A stretch of DNA of 64,000 bases from an uncultured Eubacteriales bacterium (GTDB lineage Bacteria; Bacillota; Clostridia; Christensenellales; Aristaeellaceae): positions 22,921-86,920 of the forward strand of contig URJB01000004.1 in assembly GCA_900548145.1 (NCBI GenBank). The letters are read 5' to 3'. Positions within the stretch are counted from its first letter, which is position 1. Each line of letters starts with the position of its first letter. This document shows, piece by piece, positions 24,589-32,960 of this stretch. The translations under genes were made by a program, and so were the position numbers. Under the pieces are notes generated by a model that was not told where the DNA came from, searched no databases, and worked only from the letters and a program-made list of their open reading frames with translations.

Positions 24589-26829
24589 ATGCAGCCCACC
24601 AAGCATCGTTTGAAATTCCGCATGGATTTGCACCTTGCCACATGGATCGGTTCCTATTTGCTGATTTTGATGATTCCGATTTTGCTTGGCTTTTCTCTTT
24701 ACGGTGCAGCTGTTTCCACACTGGAAGAAGAAGTGACCAAGGTTCACGAAAAAGCATTGAACGAGCTGCGCCTTATTTTGGATAACGCCATGGCAGAAAT
24801 CAGCCGGGTAGGGACCAACCTTTGTTTGGATCCTGTTGTCGCTAAGCTGGCAAAAGCTCAGGTGATCGACAATAATGCCCTGATTACCGCAGGTGAGTTG
24901 CAAAGCACCATAGCCAACCTGCTTCTTTCTAACGATACGATTGCGGAGGCAGCTTTCTTTTTCTCCAATTCTGACTACTTGCTGACTTCGGCGCATTCGG
25001 CCCGAGCGCAAACCCGGTCGGCCTTAGCCGCCAGCGCCTTGGAAATGGATCAGACGTTATTCGAAATGCTGACCACAACCGTGCAAAACAATCAGTGGTA
25101 CTTATCCCCTAACGGTGGACATATTTACTATGCAAGAAGCGTAGTCGTTCGTTTCAAACCTCATCAAACCGATGGGGTACTGATGCTGAGAATGAAAGAA
25201 CAGGAAATCGCCACTGCACTAACAAACACCATGGAAACGATCGGCGGCGACGTATGGCTGATCGCGGACGGCGAGAGTCTCAGAGTCCGTAGTTCCACGC
25301 TGCCGGAAACCCTTTCTCCCTTTCCGGAAAAAGAACCTAATCAAGAACAGTATTTCTTTATGGATCAGGCATTGAACCAAAACGGCTGGCAGCTTCGCAC
25401 CGTTGCGTCGAAAGCCCATGTGCTTGGTAAGGTAAATCTGATCCGCCGCCTTCTGTATCTGCATGTAGCGCTCTGCCTGGCAGCCGGCGGAGTACTTTCC
25501 TATTTTTTGGCGCGCCGCTACTACGACCCGATCAAAAAAATCACTTCCCTGTTGGAACAGCAAACGGACGGTTCTATCACTCACGAGATGGGGCATGTCT
25601 ACAGCTCCATGGTTCATTTGATGGCCGAATCCAAATCTCAGACAGATACCATTCAACAGCAGCAGGAAACACTAAGCCGTTACCATCTGGCAAAGGTACT
25701 GGAGGGCCAGAATCAGTCACTCGCCAACATTCATTTTCCCTATCCCCAATGGGTCGTTATCGGACTTCGTTGTCAGGACAAGGAACTTCTTCTTCCGGAA
25801 GATTCATCCGGCGGCAAAGAAGCAGATGAAACCAGTTTGTCCGCCTTAACAGAAAAGCTGGTTCAGGAGAGCTATGTCTGCCAGACGGTTGAGTTACGCG
25901 GGATCGTGTACTGTGTCGTCAGCCTTTCCTACGAACAGATCACCCAGTGGAAGCCTCAAATGGCTCTGCTTTGCCAGCGAATCCAAAACGTCTTTACAGA
26001 AGCCTTTGGCATCACGGCAGGAATGGTCATCTCCACCGTTACTCATCAGGCGGAAGAATTGAGCGTTCTGGCTTCTCAGGTTCGCGAAGCTCTGGAATAT
26101 GCCGTTTTGTTGGATCGTCCCGGCATTTTGGCTTTCTTTGAGGACCTGTTTCCAGTCATTGATGCAGCCACCTCCGATCCGCGGCTGGCTGAATGGGAAA
26201 GCTCCCTCTGTCAGAGCCTGACAAGAGAAGATTTTGAAGAAGCACAGGGAATTCTGGAAGAACTGAATTGCTCTTACAGCGCTGCGCCAATGAATCAGGC
26301 ACGGCTTCTCAAAGCGCGTCTTTATTCTCTGGTCAGCAACGTTACGGATGCGCTGAACAGACTTTCTTCCCAAAACGAACGCTATTCCGCCGTCATCAGC
26401 CGGGTAAACCTGCTGGATTGCCATTCCTTTGCCGAACTGAAAGAACGGTTGGATGAGACACTGGTGCAGCTGAATCACCTGAAAGAGGAAGCAGGCCGCC
26501 CACGTGGGGAAGACATTACCCGGCGTGTGAAGGAATACATCGCCATTCATTATCCGGAACCAGAGCTTGGCGTAGCCTCCATTGCAGGCACCTTTAACAT
26601 GAGCGCCAGTTACCTTTCCAGACTGTTCAAGAAACAGGAAGGCGAAAACCTGCTGGATTACCTGCATCAGGTACGCATCGCAAAGATCAAGGAACTGCTT
26701 TCCACCCCGGCGACGCTTAATCAGATTGCGGAAAAGACCGGCTACTACAACAGCCTGGCCATGATTCGCGTCTTCAAACGCTACGAGGGAGAAACACCCG
26801 GAAAATACCGAGAGAAGCTTACCCCTTGA
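24589..26829 (+). CDS. membrane-anchored AraC-family regulator with extracellular sensor
   Basis: A 746-residue protein with TAGGAG before ATG. Membrane segment 1 is ~19-42 (IGSYLLILMIPILLGFSLYG). An extracellular Cache-like segment of ~240 residues follows, then membrane segment 2 at ~284-308 and a linker ending in a C-terminal AraC double helix-turn-helix (VASIAGTFNMSASYLSRLFKK, LNQIAEKTGYYNSLAMIRVFK, ETPGKYREKL). Its architecture matches the protein at 5423-7732. It converges with the LplABC-type operon, overlapping the last permease by 11 bp, and probably controls that transport system. Divergent from the PTP-HAD-GH1 operon, it might control that too. Confidence 0.87.
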   Translation: MQPTKHRLKFRMDLHLATWIGSYLLILMIPILLGFSLYGAAVSTLEEEVTKVHEKALNELRLILDNAMAEISRVGTNLCLDPVVAKLAKAQVIDNNALITAGELQSTIANLLLSNDTIAEAAFFFSNSDYLLTSAHSARAQTRSALAASALEMDQTLFEMLTTTVQNNQWYLSPNGGHIYYARSVVVRFKPHQTDGVLMLRMKEQEIATALTNTMETIGGDVWLIADGESLRVRSSTLPETLSPFPEKEPNQEQYFFMDQALNQNGWQLRTVASKAHVLGKVNLIRRLLYLHVALCLAAGGVLSYFLARRYYDPIKKITSLLEQQTDGSITHEMGHVYSSMVHLMAESKSQTDTIQQQQETLSRYHLAKVLEGQNQSLANIHFPYPQWVVIGLRCQDKELLLPEDSSGGKEADETSLSALTEKLVQESYVCQTVELRGIVYCVVSLSYEQITQWKPQMALLCQRIQNVFTEAFGITAGMVISTVTHQAEELSVLASQVREALEYAVLLDRPGILAFFEDLFPVIDAATSDPRLAEWESSLCQSLTREDFEEAQGILEELNCSYSAAPMNQARLLKARLYSLVSNVTDALNRLSSQNERYSAVISRVNLLDCHSFAELKERLDETLVQLNHLKEEAGRPRGEDITRRVKEYIAIHYPEPELGVASIAGTFNMSASYLSRLFKKQEGENLLDYLHQVRIAKIKELLSTPATLNQIAEKTGYYNSLAMIRVFKRYEGETPGKYREKLTP

Positions 26830-27703
26830 CAGCCCCGATCATCACCCCGGAAACAAAGTATTTTTGGGCAAATGGATAAATGCAGAGAATCGGCACAGTC
26901 GCCACGATGATCGTCGCATACTTGGTCAATTCTTTATAATTATCCAATCCGCCTGCCACCTCTGCACCGGCAGCGTTTGCGTCACTGTTGATAATCAAAA
27001 TCTCCCGAAGCACCAGCTGCAAAGGAAACAGCTTGCGGTTCTGCAAAAACAGCATGGCGTTGAACCATTCGTTCCATTTGGAAACAGCGTAAAAAAGGAC
27101 GATAACGGCAAATGTGGTTTTGACCAGCGGAAAGACGATTCGGGTCAGAATGGTCACATCTCCCGCGCCATCGATCTTCGCCGATTCCATCAGGCTTTCC
27201 GGCAGCTGCTCGATCGCCGTGCGCATGATCGTAATGTTAAATACGGACAGAAGCGACGGAAGAAGCACCGCCCAGCGAGTATCCAGCAGTTTCAGGCTTT
27301 TAACAACCAGAAACAGCGGTACCATACCCGCTTTAAAGAGCATGGTGATCGTAATCATGACCATCAATACGTTCCGATAGCGGAAAGAGCGGCGGCTCAG
27401 AACATACCCGATCGTCAACGTGCCAAACGCGCTCAGCAGCGTACCAACGACAACATAAAACAAGGTATTCGCATAGCTGGACAGGATATTGGGATTCATG
27501 CTGACCAGCAGATAGCCTTTTTCCGTTGCAGGCCCCAGCGGCCAAAGCAGCAGAGAATGATTTTGCTGCAGAAGGATCGGATCGCTGATAGAAGCCATCA
27601 GCACATGCCACATCGGCAGAAAGCAGATCGCGCCCATCAGCAGCATCAGCAGCGTGTTGACCACGCGAAAAATTTTCATGCCCAGACTTTTGTTTTCAAC
27701 CAT
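26819..27703 (-). CDS. ABC transporter permease, LplC/YtcP type
   Basis: A 294-residue membrane protein. Membrane segment 1 is LLMLLMGAICFLPMWHVLMA; the EAA loop is LMESAKIDGAGDVTILTRIVFP; the C-terminus YPFAQKYFVSGVMIGAVKG closely parallels the permease at 10631-11512. Its 3' end overlaps the convergent regulator gene by 11 bp, so transcripts from both sides run into each other. It ends the operon that starts with the binding protein at 30270. Confidence 0.92.
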   Translation of the reverse strand: MVENKSLGMKIFRVVNTLLMLLMGAICFLPMWHVLMASISDPILLQQNHSLLLWPLGPATEKGYLLVSMNPNILSSYANTLFYVVVGTLLSAFGTLTIGYVLSRRSFRYRNVLMVMITITMLFKAGMVPLFLVVKSLKLLDTRWAVLLPSLLSVFNITIMRTAIEQLPESLMESAKIDGAGDVTILTRIVFPLVKTTFAVIVLFYAVSKWNEWFNAMLFLQNRKLFPLQLVLREILIINSDANAAGAEVAGGLDNYKELTKYATIIVATVPILCIYPFAQKYFVSGVMIGAVKG

Positions 27704-27718
27704 CGTTTTTTCCTCCTC

Positions 27719-28630
27719 TCAAAACAGGCTGGTGGATGAAAAACGGCGGCTGATCTGGTTGGTGGCCAAAAGCAGAGCGCAGTTAATCACGGAATTGAAC
27801 AGTTCGATCGCCGTACTGGAACCATAGTTATAGTCCTCGAACGCCTTGCGATAGGAAAAAGTGGAAATGATATCCGCGCTTTCATAAATCGCAGGGTTGT
27901 ACAAAAGCATGACCTGTTCAAAGCCCAGCGCGAACATATTGCCCACGCGAAGGATCAGCATGACGATAATCGTGGGAGCGATCCCCGGCAGCGTAATATG
28001 CCAGACCTGACGAAGCTTTTTAGCGCCGTCGATTTCCGCTGCTTCATAAAGCGACCTGTCGACTCCGGTCAGCGCCGCAAGGTACACGATGCTGGTGTAG
28101 CCGGTATTGCGCCAGATGTCCGTCATAATATAAATGGGCCGGAAATTCTTCGGGTCGCCCAACATCGCGGTTTTCTCCCGTCCAAAGAGAGAAAGAAAAT
28201 TGGTAATAATGCCATTGGCATTGGTAAAATCCACTACCAGACCGCAAACCACCACCAGCGAAATAAAATAGGGCATATAGCTGAGGGTTTGAATCGTCCG
28301 TTTGAAGGGACGGTTGCGTACTTCATTCAGCAAAAGAGCAAACGCGATGGGTACCGGAAAACTGAACAGCAGATTCAAAAAACTCAGAAAAAAAGTATTG
28401 GACAGAAGCCGCCCAAAATAGTAGCTTTCAAAAAAATTGGTAAAGTTACTGAAGCCAACCCACCGGCTCCCAAAAATTCCTTTGGCAATGTTGTACTTTT
28501 GAAATGCGATCACAATGCCGCCCATCGGCAGATAACAGAAAATCAAAAAATAAAGCACAACGGGAAAGGAAAGAAAATACAGCGTCCGATTTTCACGAAA
28601 ATCTCGGCGAAGATTGGCAAACGCCTTCAT
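27719..28630 (-). CDS. ABC transporter permease, LplB type
   Basis: A 303-residue permease that parallels the one at 9669: LYFLSFPVVLYFLIFCYLPMGG, then FKRTIQTLSYMPYFISLVVVCGLV and the EAA loop LYEAAEIDGAKKLRQVWHITLP. It begins the heterodimeric channel of this CUT1 system and ends 15 bp before the second permease. No ATPase is encoded nearby. Confidence 0.92.
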   Translation of the reverse strand: MKAFANLRRDFRENRTLYFLSFPVVLYFLIFCYLPMGGIVIAFQKYNIAKGIFGSRWVGFSNFTNFFESYYFGRLLSNTFFLSFLNLLFSFPVPIAFALLLNEVRNRPFKRTIQTLSYMPYFISLVVVCGLVVDFTNANGIITNFLSLFGREKTAMLGDPKNFRPIYIMTDIWRNTGYTSIVYLAALTGVDRSLYEAAEIDGAKKLRQVWHITLPGIAPTIIVMLILRVGNMFALGFEQVMLLYNPAIYESADIISTFSYRKAFEDYNYGSSTAIELFNSVINCALLLATNQISRRFSSTSLF

Positions 28631-28664
28631 GTCAATCGACCCTTTCTCGATTTTGAAGAATAGA

Positions 28665-28695
28665 GGCGGAATGAGGAATGACTCCTCATTCCGCC
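28665..28695 (-). promoter_or_regulatory. intercistronic hairpin between binding protein and permease
   Basis: A perfect 13-bp stem GGCGGAATGAGGA / TCCTCATTCCGCC with a 5-base loop, 12 bp after the binding-protein stop. It lacks a T-run on the minus strand. It is equivalent in position and stem length to the hairpin at 9583-9621, though the sequence differs. Confidence 0.7.
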
Positions 28696-28707
28696 AAAAG
28701 CAACGGT

Positions 28708-30270
28708 TTAGCGTGCGTTGTAACGGGTCAGCGCAGCCTGATAAACGTCGATGACCTTCTGAATGCCCATCTTTTCGATCTGAGCAACGAATGCGTCGTA
28801 GGTATCCATAGATTCAGTACCCATAATGTAGCGAACCGTTTTTTCCTCTACCAACGTGGCAATGTCAGGATAAATATCGTTCTTCAAATTGCCTTCGTCT
28901 ACCGTCAGCGACACGCTGGGCATCACCCACGCATAGTCGTTGTTGGACTGCCAGACCTGAATGGCTTCCAAACGGGAGGTGTTGGAGATCTGCCAGAAGC
29001 GGCGATAATCCACCAGACCCATGCCATCATGGAAAGTCTTGGAGATTATCATATCGCGGGGCGGGATACCGTCTACATTGTTCTTGATAAGGTCGGTATA
29101 GACGGGCTTGCCATCCACCATCTCGTAGGTAACGCCTTCCTTACCATAGTTGATCGTGCGGGAGCCTTCTTCCGAGTACAGGTAGTCCAGCCACTTCACC
29201 GCCAGCACAGGATCCTTGCAGGATTTGGTAATCGCCACAGGATACAGCGCTGTGTAGGTTTTAAAGCCCAGATGCAGCGTATCGCCCTTGTTCAGCACGG
29301 GAGCGGGAACCGGGACGGCATAGAAGCTATCGTCCTGAACGGCACCCATTTCCTTCCAGTATTCCTGAGTCATGTCCCAGTTATTAGGGAAAGCGCCGGT
29401 CTGGTTGGTGCCGACCAGATCCATAGGCGGATAGGCCATATAGTTCAGATTGGTGCGAGTCAGGAAGTCCGGGTCAATGAGTCCCTCGGCGTACCATTTG
29501 CGCATGGTTTCAATATAATCACGATAGCCGGGTTCCATGGGACCGAATTTCACCTGACCGTCTTCCCCCACAAAGAATTCACGGTTTACACCATACGCAG
29601 ACATGAAGGTATCGGTCTTATAAGCGACAGTGGCGTTATTCGCCATGACCAGCGGAACCGTAGCGCCCAGTTCATTCTTAAAGCGGGTCAGCATCACATA
29701 CCAGTCGTCGATGGTTTCCGGGATATCCAGGCCAAGCTTGTTCAGCCAGTCCTTCCGAACGGACATGCCGTTGAAGGGGCCTTCGGCCACATCGTTCAGA
29801 TGGTAGATCGCCCAAATGTTTCCTTCGTCCGTGGTCGTCATCTTCATGTTTTCTTCGGAAGATTCACGCCACTTTTTGTAGTTGGGGGCATATTCGTCGA
29901 TCAATTCATTCAGGCGGATAAACACACCGTCCTCGATAGCCGCGTCGCCGCCGCCCGGATATTCCAGATTATACATTTGAATAATGTCGGGATATTCGCC
30001 GGAGGCCAGCAGCAGGCTGAACGCGGTCGCTTCCTGACCAACCGCAGGATGGATGTACTCCACATGAACGCCCGTCTGTTCTTCCAGCGCCTTGGCAGAC
30101 TCTGTTTCCGCCGTGTTAGTAATGTACTTGGCGGCAGTGGGGTGAAGCATACGCCATACGGTCAATGTTTCACCACTCGTGGTGAGAGGCAATTCCGTTG
30201 CGAATGCAGTGCTCATGCACAACATTACGACAGCGGACAGCACGCATAGAAATCGAGTGATCTTTTTCAT
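28708..30270 (-). CDS. LplA-like extracellular solute-binding protein
   Basis: A 520-residue secreted protein. GAGGAGG before ATG at 30270 sets the start; the frame open to 30360 adds only unsupported residues. The signal peptide is MKKITRFLCVLSAVVMLCMSTAFA. The body has LEEQTGVHVEYIHP, FSLLLASGEYPDII and YPVAITKSCKDPVLAVKWLDYLYSEEGSR. It ends ALTRYNAR like its paralogue at 7992-9566 and should bind an oligosaccharide outside the membrane. It leads the operon of two permeases and is probably regulated by the membrane AraC sensor at 24589. Confidence 0.9.
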   Translation of the reverse strand: MKKITRFLCVLSAVVMLCMSTAFATELPLTTSGETLTVWRMLHPTAAKYITNTAETESAKALEEQTGVHVEYIHPAVGQEATAFSLLLASGEYPDIIQMYNLEYPGGGDAAIEDGVFIRLNELIDEYAPNYKKWRESSEENMKMTTTDEGNIWAIYHLNDVAEGPFNGMSVRKDWLNKLGLDIPETIDDWYVMLTRFKNELGATVPLVMANNATVAYKTDTFMSAYGVNREFFVGEDGQVKFGPMEPGYRDYIETMRKWYAEGLIDPDFLTRTNLNYMAYPPMDLVGTNQTGAFPNNWDMTQEYWKEMGAVQDDSFYAVPVPAPVLNKGDTLHLGFKTYTALYPVAITKSCKDPVLAVKWLDYLYSEEGSRTINYGKEGVTYEMVDGKPVYTDLIKNNVDGIPPRDMIISKTFHDGMGLVDYRRFWQISNTSRLEAIQVWQSNNDYAWVMPSVSLTVDEGNLKNDIYPDIATLVEEKTVRYIMGTESMDTYDAFVAQIEKMGIQKVIDVYQAALTRYNAR

Positions 30271-30557
30271 GACGGTTTCCTCCTCATTTTTCGGAGCCAC
30301 GCTCCTGCTTGTTTGGTTGAGAATAGTTTTACAGAAAAAGAAAGATGTGTAAATGTTCATTTTTTGACCACATGAAACATCACTCAGTTCTAGTTAAAAA
30401 GAATAAAACGAAAAACCCTTTTTATAAATCATATGCACTTTTCGCACAACAAATAGGCATTTTTTTACTTTTAAAAATACAAATCAGACAAAATCATGTC
30501 AAAAAGCAGCGACCCAATCTTCTTTTTCCTTTTCTTTCCTTAAAATTTCACAAGAAA
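30271..30557. other. AT-rich intergenic region upstream of the binding-protein operon
   Basis: About 290 bp without a supported gene, clearly richer in A+T than its surroundings. It must contain the promoter of the minus-strand operon, but no pair of hexamers is convincing enough to call. I see no repeat or RNA motif here. Confidence 0.5.
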
Positions 30558-30607
30558 AGGACTCGCTCCTAGAAAAACTTTTTCGTGCGCGAGTCCTCTT
30601 TACATTT
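30558..30607 (-). terminator. terminator after the LysR remnant
   Basis: Arms AGGACTCGC and GCGAGTCCT around a 32-base loop, followed on the minus strand by TTTTCTT. It lies 3 bp after the stop of the LysR fragment. Confidence 0.6.
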
Positions 30608-30609
30608 AA

Positions 30610-31305
30610 TTAAGAAGTTTCCCCCACCGCCCGCTCCACATTTTCCAAAAACACCTCCGCCGCCTTGCTGAAAACGGGATAGCGCTTCCAGCAGAGTGCA
30701 TGGCGGAGGGTGAGTTCATGCTCCAGAGGGCGGAAGCAAACATCTGGGTCAAGGATGGAACCGAGGTGATCTTCCGTGGTCAAAAAATACCCCAGCCCGC
30801 TGCGGACAAAGGGCACGGGCGTACCGTTGACCACGTTGTAGGTGGCGACAACGTGAAGGCGCTTCGGCTCCGTTCGCGCCCAACGGGCAATTTTGAGCTG
30901 CAGACTCTCGCGGCGGTGAAACACCAGCGGCGCGCGGCAAAATTCCTCCCGGGAAACGGCGTTCTTCTGTGCTAACGTGCAGTCTGCCGGCATCAATAGT
31001 CCCCACCGGGCGGAGTCCCGTAGAGAGAGAAACTCGTATTTGACCGTGTCTACCGGCTCCAGCAGCACGACAAAATCCAGACTGCCGTGATCCAGCCGTT
31101 CTGTCACATCGGTAGCGTCTCCTGCGTAAAAGTCAAACTGCACGTGAGGGCAAAAACGGCGAGTTGCTCGCCATGCTTCAGCAGTGGCGGGCAGGCCTGC
31201 TGGACGGCCTTCACCAAAGCCAGAAACCAATCGACTGTCTGAACTATTCTTGCTGGATGCTTCAGAATACACAGGGCGTATAAAAACCGCTGTTTTCGTT
31301 GCCAC
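30610..31305 (-). pseudogene. LysR-family regulator lacking the DNA-binding domain
   Basis: About 190 residues match the effector-binding half of a LysR regulator: FCPHVQFDFYAGDATDVTERLDHGSLDFVVLLEPVDTVKYEF, VPFVRSGLGYFLTTEDHL and the C-terminal CWKRYPVFSKAAEVFLENV. The N-terminal winged helix and linker helix are absent. In their place the frame runs into unrelated text (ATKTAVFIRPVYSEASSKNSS) back to a stop near 31400. No second frame carries the missing domain. The gene is divergent from the hydrolase/methyltransferase cluster at 31455, where LysR activators usually sit, so the cluster has probably lost its regulator. A start at GTG 31305 is nominal. Confidence 0.75.
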
Positions 31306-31378
31306 TGCGAGGTTCTTCGCCTTGATTTCTGCAAAAACGCGTGATAAAATAAAATCGTTCCATTTGTTTTCCTTTTCA

Positions 31379-31400
31379 AACTGCCGAAAGGCAGTTTTTC
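31379..31400. terminator. short palindromic terminator
   Basis: AACTGCC-GAAA-GGCAGTT followed by TTTC. It lies between the LysR remnant and the cluster start, with no clear gene upstream on the plus strand, so it may have come in with the foreign-looking 31235-31400 segment. Confidence 0.5.
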
Positions 31401-31454
31401 AAAGTCTCGTAGTTAGCCAAGCCTAACGAAATGAGCCCTATCAGGAGGCGGTCT

Positions 31455-32171
31455 ATGGCAACTCTTCCGAAAAACTACCGGCGCGATTGTCTGTTAGGAG
31501 CGCTGGGCGCGCTGCTCATGCTCATGGGCGATCTTTGCCTGAGCGTCATCCCGGCTTATCCGGGCGACAGCGGGCTTTTCCTGCGGGAAGCCTACCTGAG
31601 CGGCGCTTACCCCGGTTGGCGTCTGCCGCTCCTGCTGGGAACGGGGCTTGTCGGTATGGCGCTGAACTATTTCAGCGTCCGTGTCTGCTATACGCAAGTT
31701 CAGCCCCAATATCGTAAGACCCGGGAGGCGCTTTTGACCGGCGGTGTGATCTACCTCACCTCCGCCGCTGCGCTGCATCTGCTCATCGGCAGTCTGGTCG
31801 ACTGGACGAGCATGCTCTCGCCCCTGCTGGGCCGCGAGGAAGCGGCAGCGCTGATTCAGTCGCAATACACCCGGCTTTCCCCCGCCACGCTGGTCGCCTA
31901 TGGGGGCATGATTTTGCTGATTGTTGGAAACGCATGGGCTGTTTGGACAAAGAAAACTTTTCTGCCGCGCAGGATTTTCTTCTTTCAACCGCTGGTATGG
32001 CAGCTTTTGTTCATCCTGATCCCGGACGTGCGCCAGCTGTACGGCGCAGAGGTCTCCACCTGGGCTTTCGTTCTCAGTCAGGGGTCCGGCAACGCGGCGC
32101 TGCTGATCTGGATGCTGGCCAACGCCGTATGGGCGCAGCAGCAAATCCAAGCGAAAAAAAGGGGCGAATGA
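31455..32171 (+). CDS. DUF6796-like integral membrane protein (first copy)
   Basis: A 238-residue protein; AGGAGG then ATG at 31455. It is almost entirely membrane-embedded, with about six or seven hydrophobic segments, starting with LLGALGALLMLMGDLCLSVIP and ending GNAALLIWMLANAVWAQQQ. 'GDL' in the first helix and a Pro/Tyr-rich 'GDSGLFLREAYLSGAYPGWRL' loop recur in the second copy at 38796 (GDLILGW, 'YSAYTGTSDGG'). The function of the family is unknown. It opens the large operon; the next gene starts inside its stop (ATGA). Confidence 0.65.
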   Translation: MATLPKNYRRDCLLGALGALLMLMGDLCLSVIPAYPGDSGLFLREAYLSGAYPGWRLPLLLGTGLVGMALNYFSVRVCYTQVQPQYRKTREALLTGGVIYLTSAAALHLLIGSLVDWTSMLSPLLGREEAAALIQSQYTRLSPATLVAYGGMILLIVGNAWAVWTKKTFLPRRIFFFQPLVWQLLFILIPDVRQLYGAEVSTWAFVLSQGSGNAALLIWMLANAVWAQQQIQAKKRGE

Positions 32172-32941
32172 AAGTGAAAATCTATTTCTTCGGTTCACAG
32201 GACGCAAAAACCCTTCTGCTGCTTCCCGGCACCTGCTGCCACTGGAAAAGCAACTTCGGCCATGTGATCCCGCTGCTCATGCAGGATTACCACGTTCTGT
32301 GCGTCAGCTACGACGGCTTCGACGAAACGGAGCGGACGGAGTTCCCCACCATGCTGGAAGAAACGGAAAAGATCGAAAAATATATCAGGGAGCATTGCGG
32401 CGGCCGCATTCACGGGGCCTATGGCTGCTCGCTGGGCGGCTCGTTCGTCGGTCTGCTGACGGCCCGGCAAAACATCCATATGGACGTCGGCATTCTGGGC
32501 AGCTCTGATCTGGATCAGTCCTCTCCCTTGGCCGCCAAGCTGCAAACGTCCATGCTGATCCCGCTGCTTTATCCGCTGATTCGGGACGGGCAGTTCAAAT
32601 CCCGCTTTCTGCAGCGGCGCATGGAAAAGTGGCGTGCTGAAGGCGGCGCGTATGCCGAAGCCTTTATGGAAATGATGGGCGGCGCACGTCCGTACATTAC
32701 GGAGCGCAGCTGCAAAAACCAGTTCTATTCCGACCTGATCACGCCGCTGCCGGACAGAATCGACGTGCCCGGCACGGAAATTCACATCTTCCATGCCCTG
32801 AAAATGGGAAGAAAGTACCGTGCCCGGTATGAGCGGCACTTCGCCCATCCGACCCTGCACGAGCAGGACCTGCAGCATGAAGAACTGTTGGCCTGTCAGC
32901 CCAGGCATTGGGTGCAGCTGGTCAAGAGCATCGTCCATTGA
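32168..32941 (+). CDS. alpha/beta-hydrolase fold protein
   Basis: A 257-residue protein whose ATG overlaps the previous stop (ATGA), so it is coupled. The beginning KTLLLLPGTCCHWKSNFGHVIPLLMQDYHVLCVSYDGFDE is the first half of an alpha/beta hydrolase. The nucleophile elbow is GAYGCSLGGSFVG (Ser in G-C-S-L-G-G), and a C-terminal His-bearing region contains CQPRHWVQLVKSI. It is closely related to the frameshifted gene at 34745 (both have VxYDGF and a following 'EFP/EFQ...EE' stretch). No signal peptide. Likely an esterase, thioesterase or amidase acting in the cytoplasm; substrate unknown. Confidence 0.75.
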   Translation: MKVKIYFFGSQDAKTLLLLPGTCCHWKSNFGHVIPLLMQDYHVLCVSYDGFDETERTEFPTMLEETEKIEKYIREHCGGRIHGAYGCSLGGSFVGLLTARQNIHMDVGILGSSDLDQSSPLAAKLQTSMLIPLLYPLIRDGQFKSRFLQRRMEKWRAEGGAYAEAFMEMMGGARPYITERSCKNQFYSDLITPLPDRIDVPGTEIHIFHALKMGRKYRARYERHFAHPTLHEQDLQHEELLACQPRHWVQLVKSIVH

Positions 32942-32960
32942 AGAAAGGAAGGCGGAGACC

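Noticed and set aside
28678..30249. A 523-codon plus-strand frame opposite the binding-protein gene, and a similar 567-codon frame at 7935-9638
   Set aside because: Both are exact shadows of clear binding-protein genes with signal peptides and ribosome sites; the antisense products show no family features.
31184..31426. An 80-codon plus-strand frame before the cluster
   Set aside because: It has no ribosome site, crosses the palindromic terminator at 31379, and lies opposite the chimeric start of the LysR remnant; neither strand gives a recognisable protein there.
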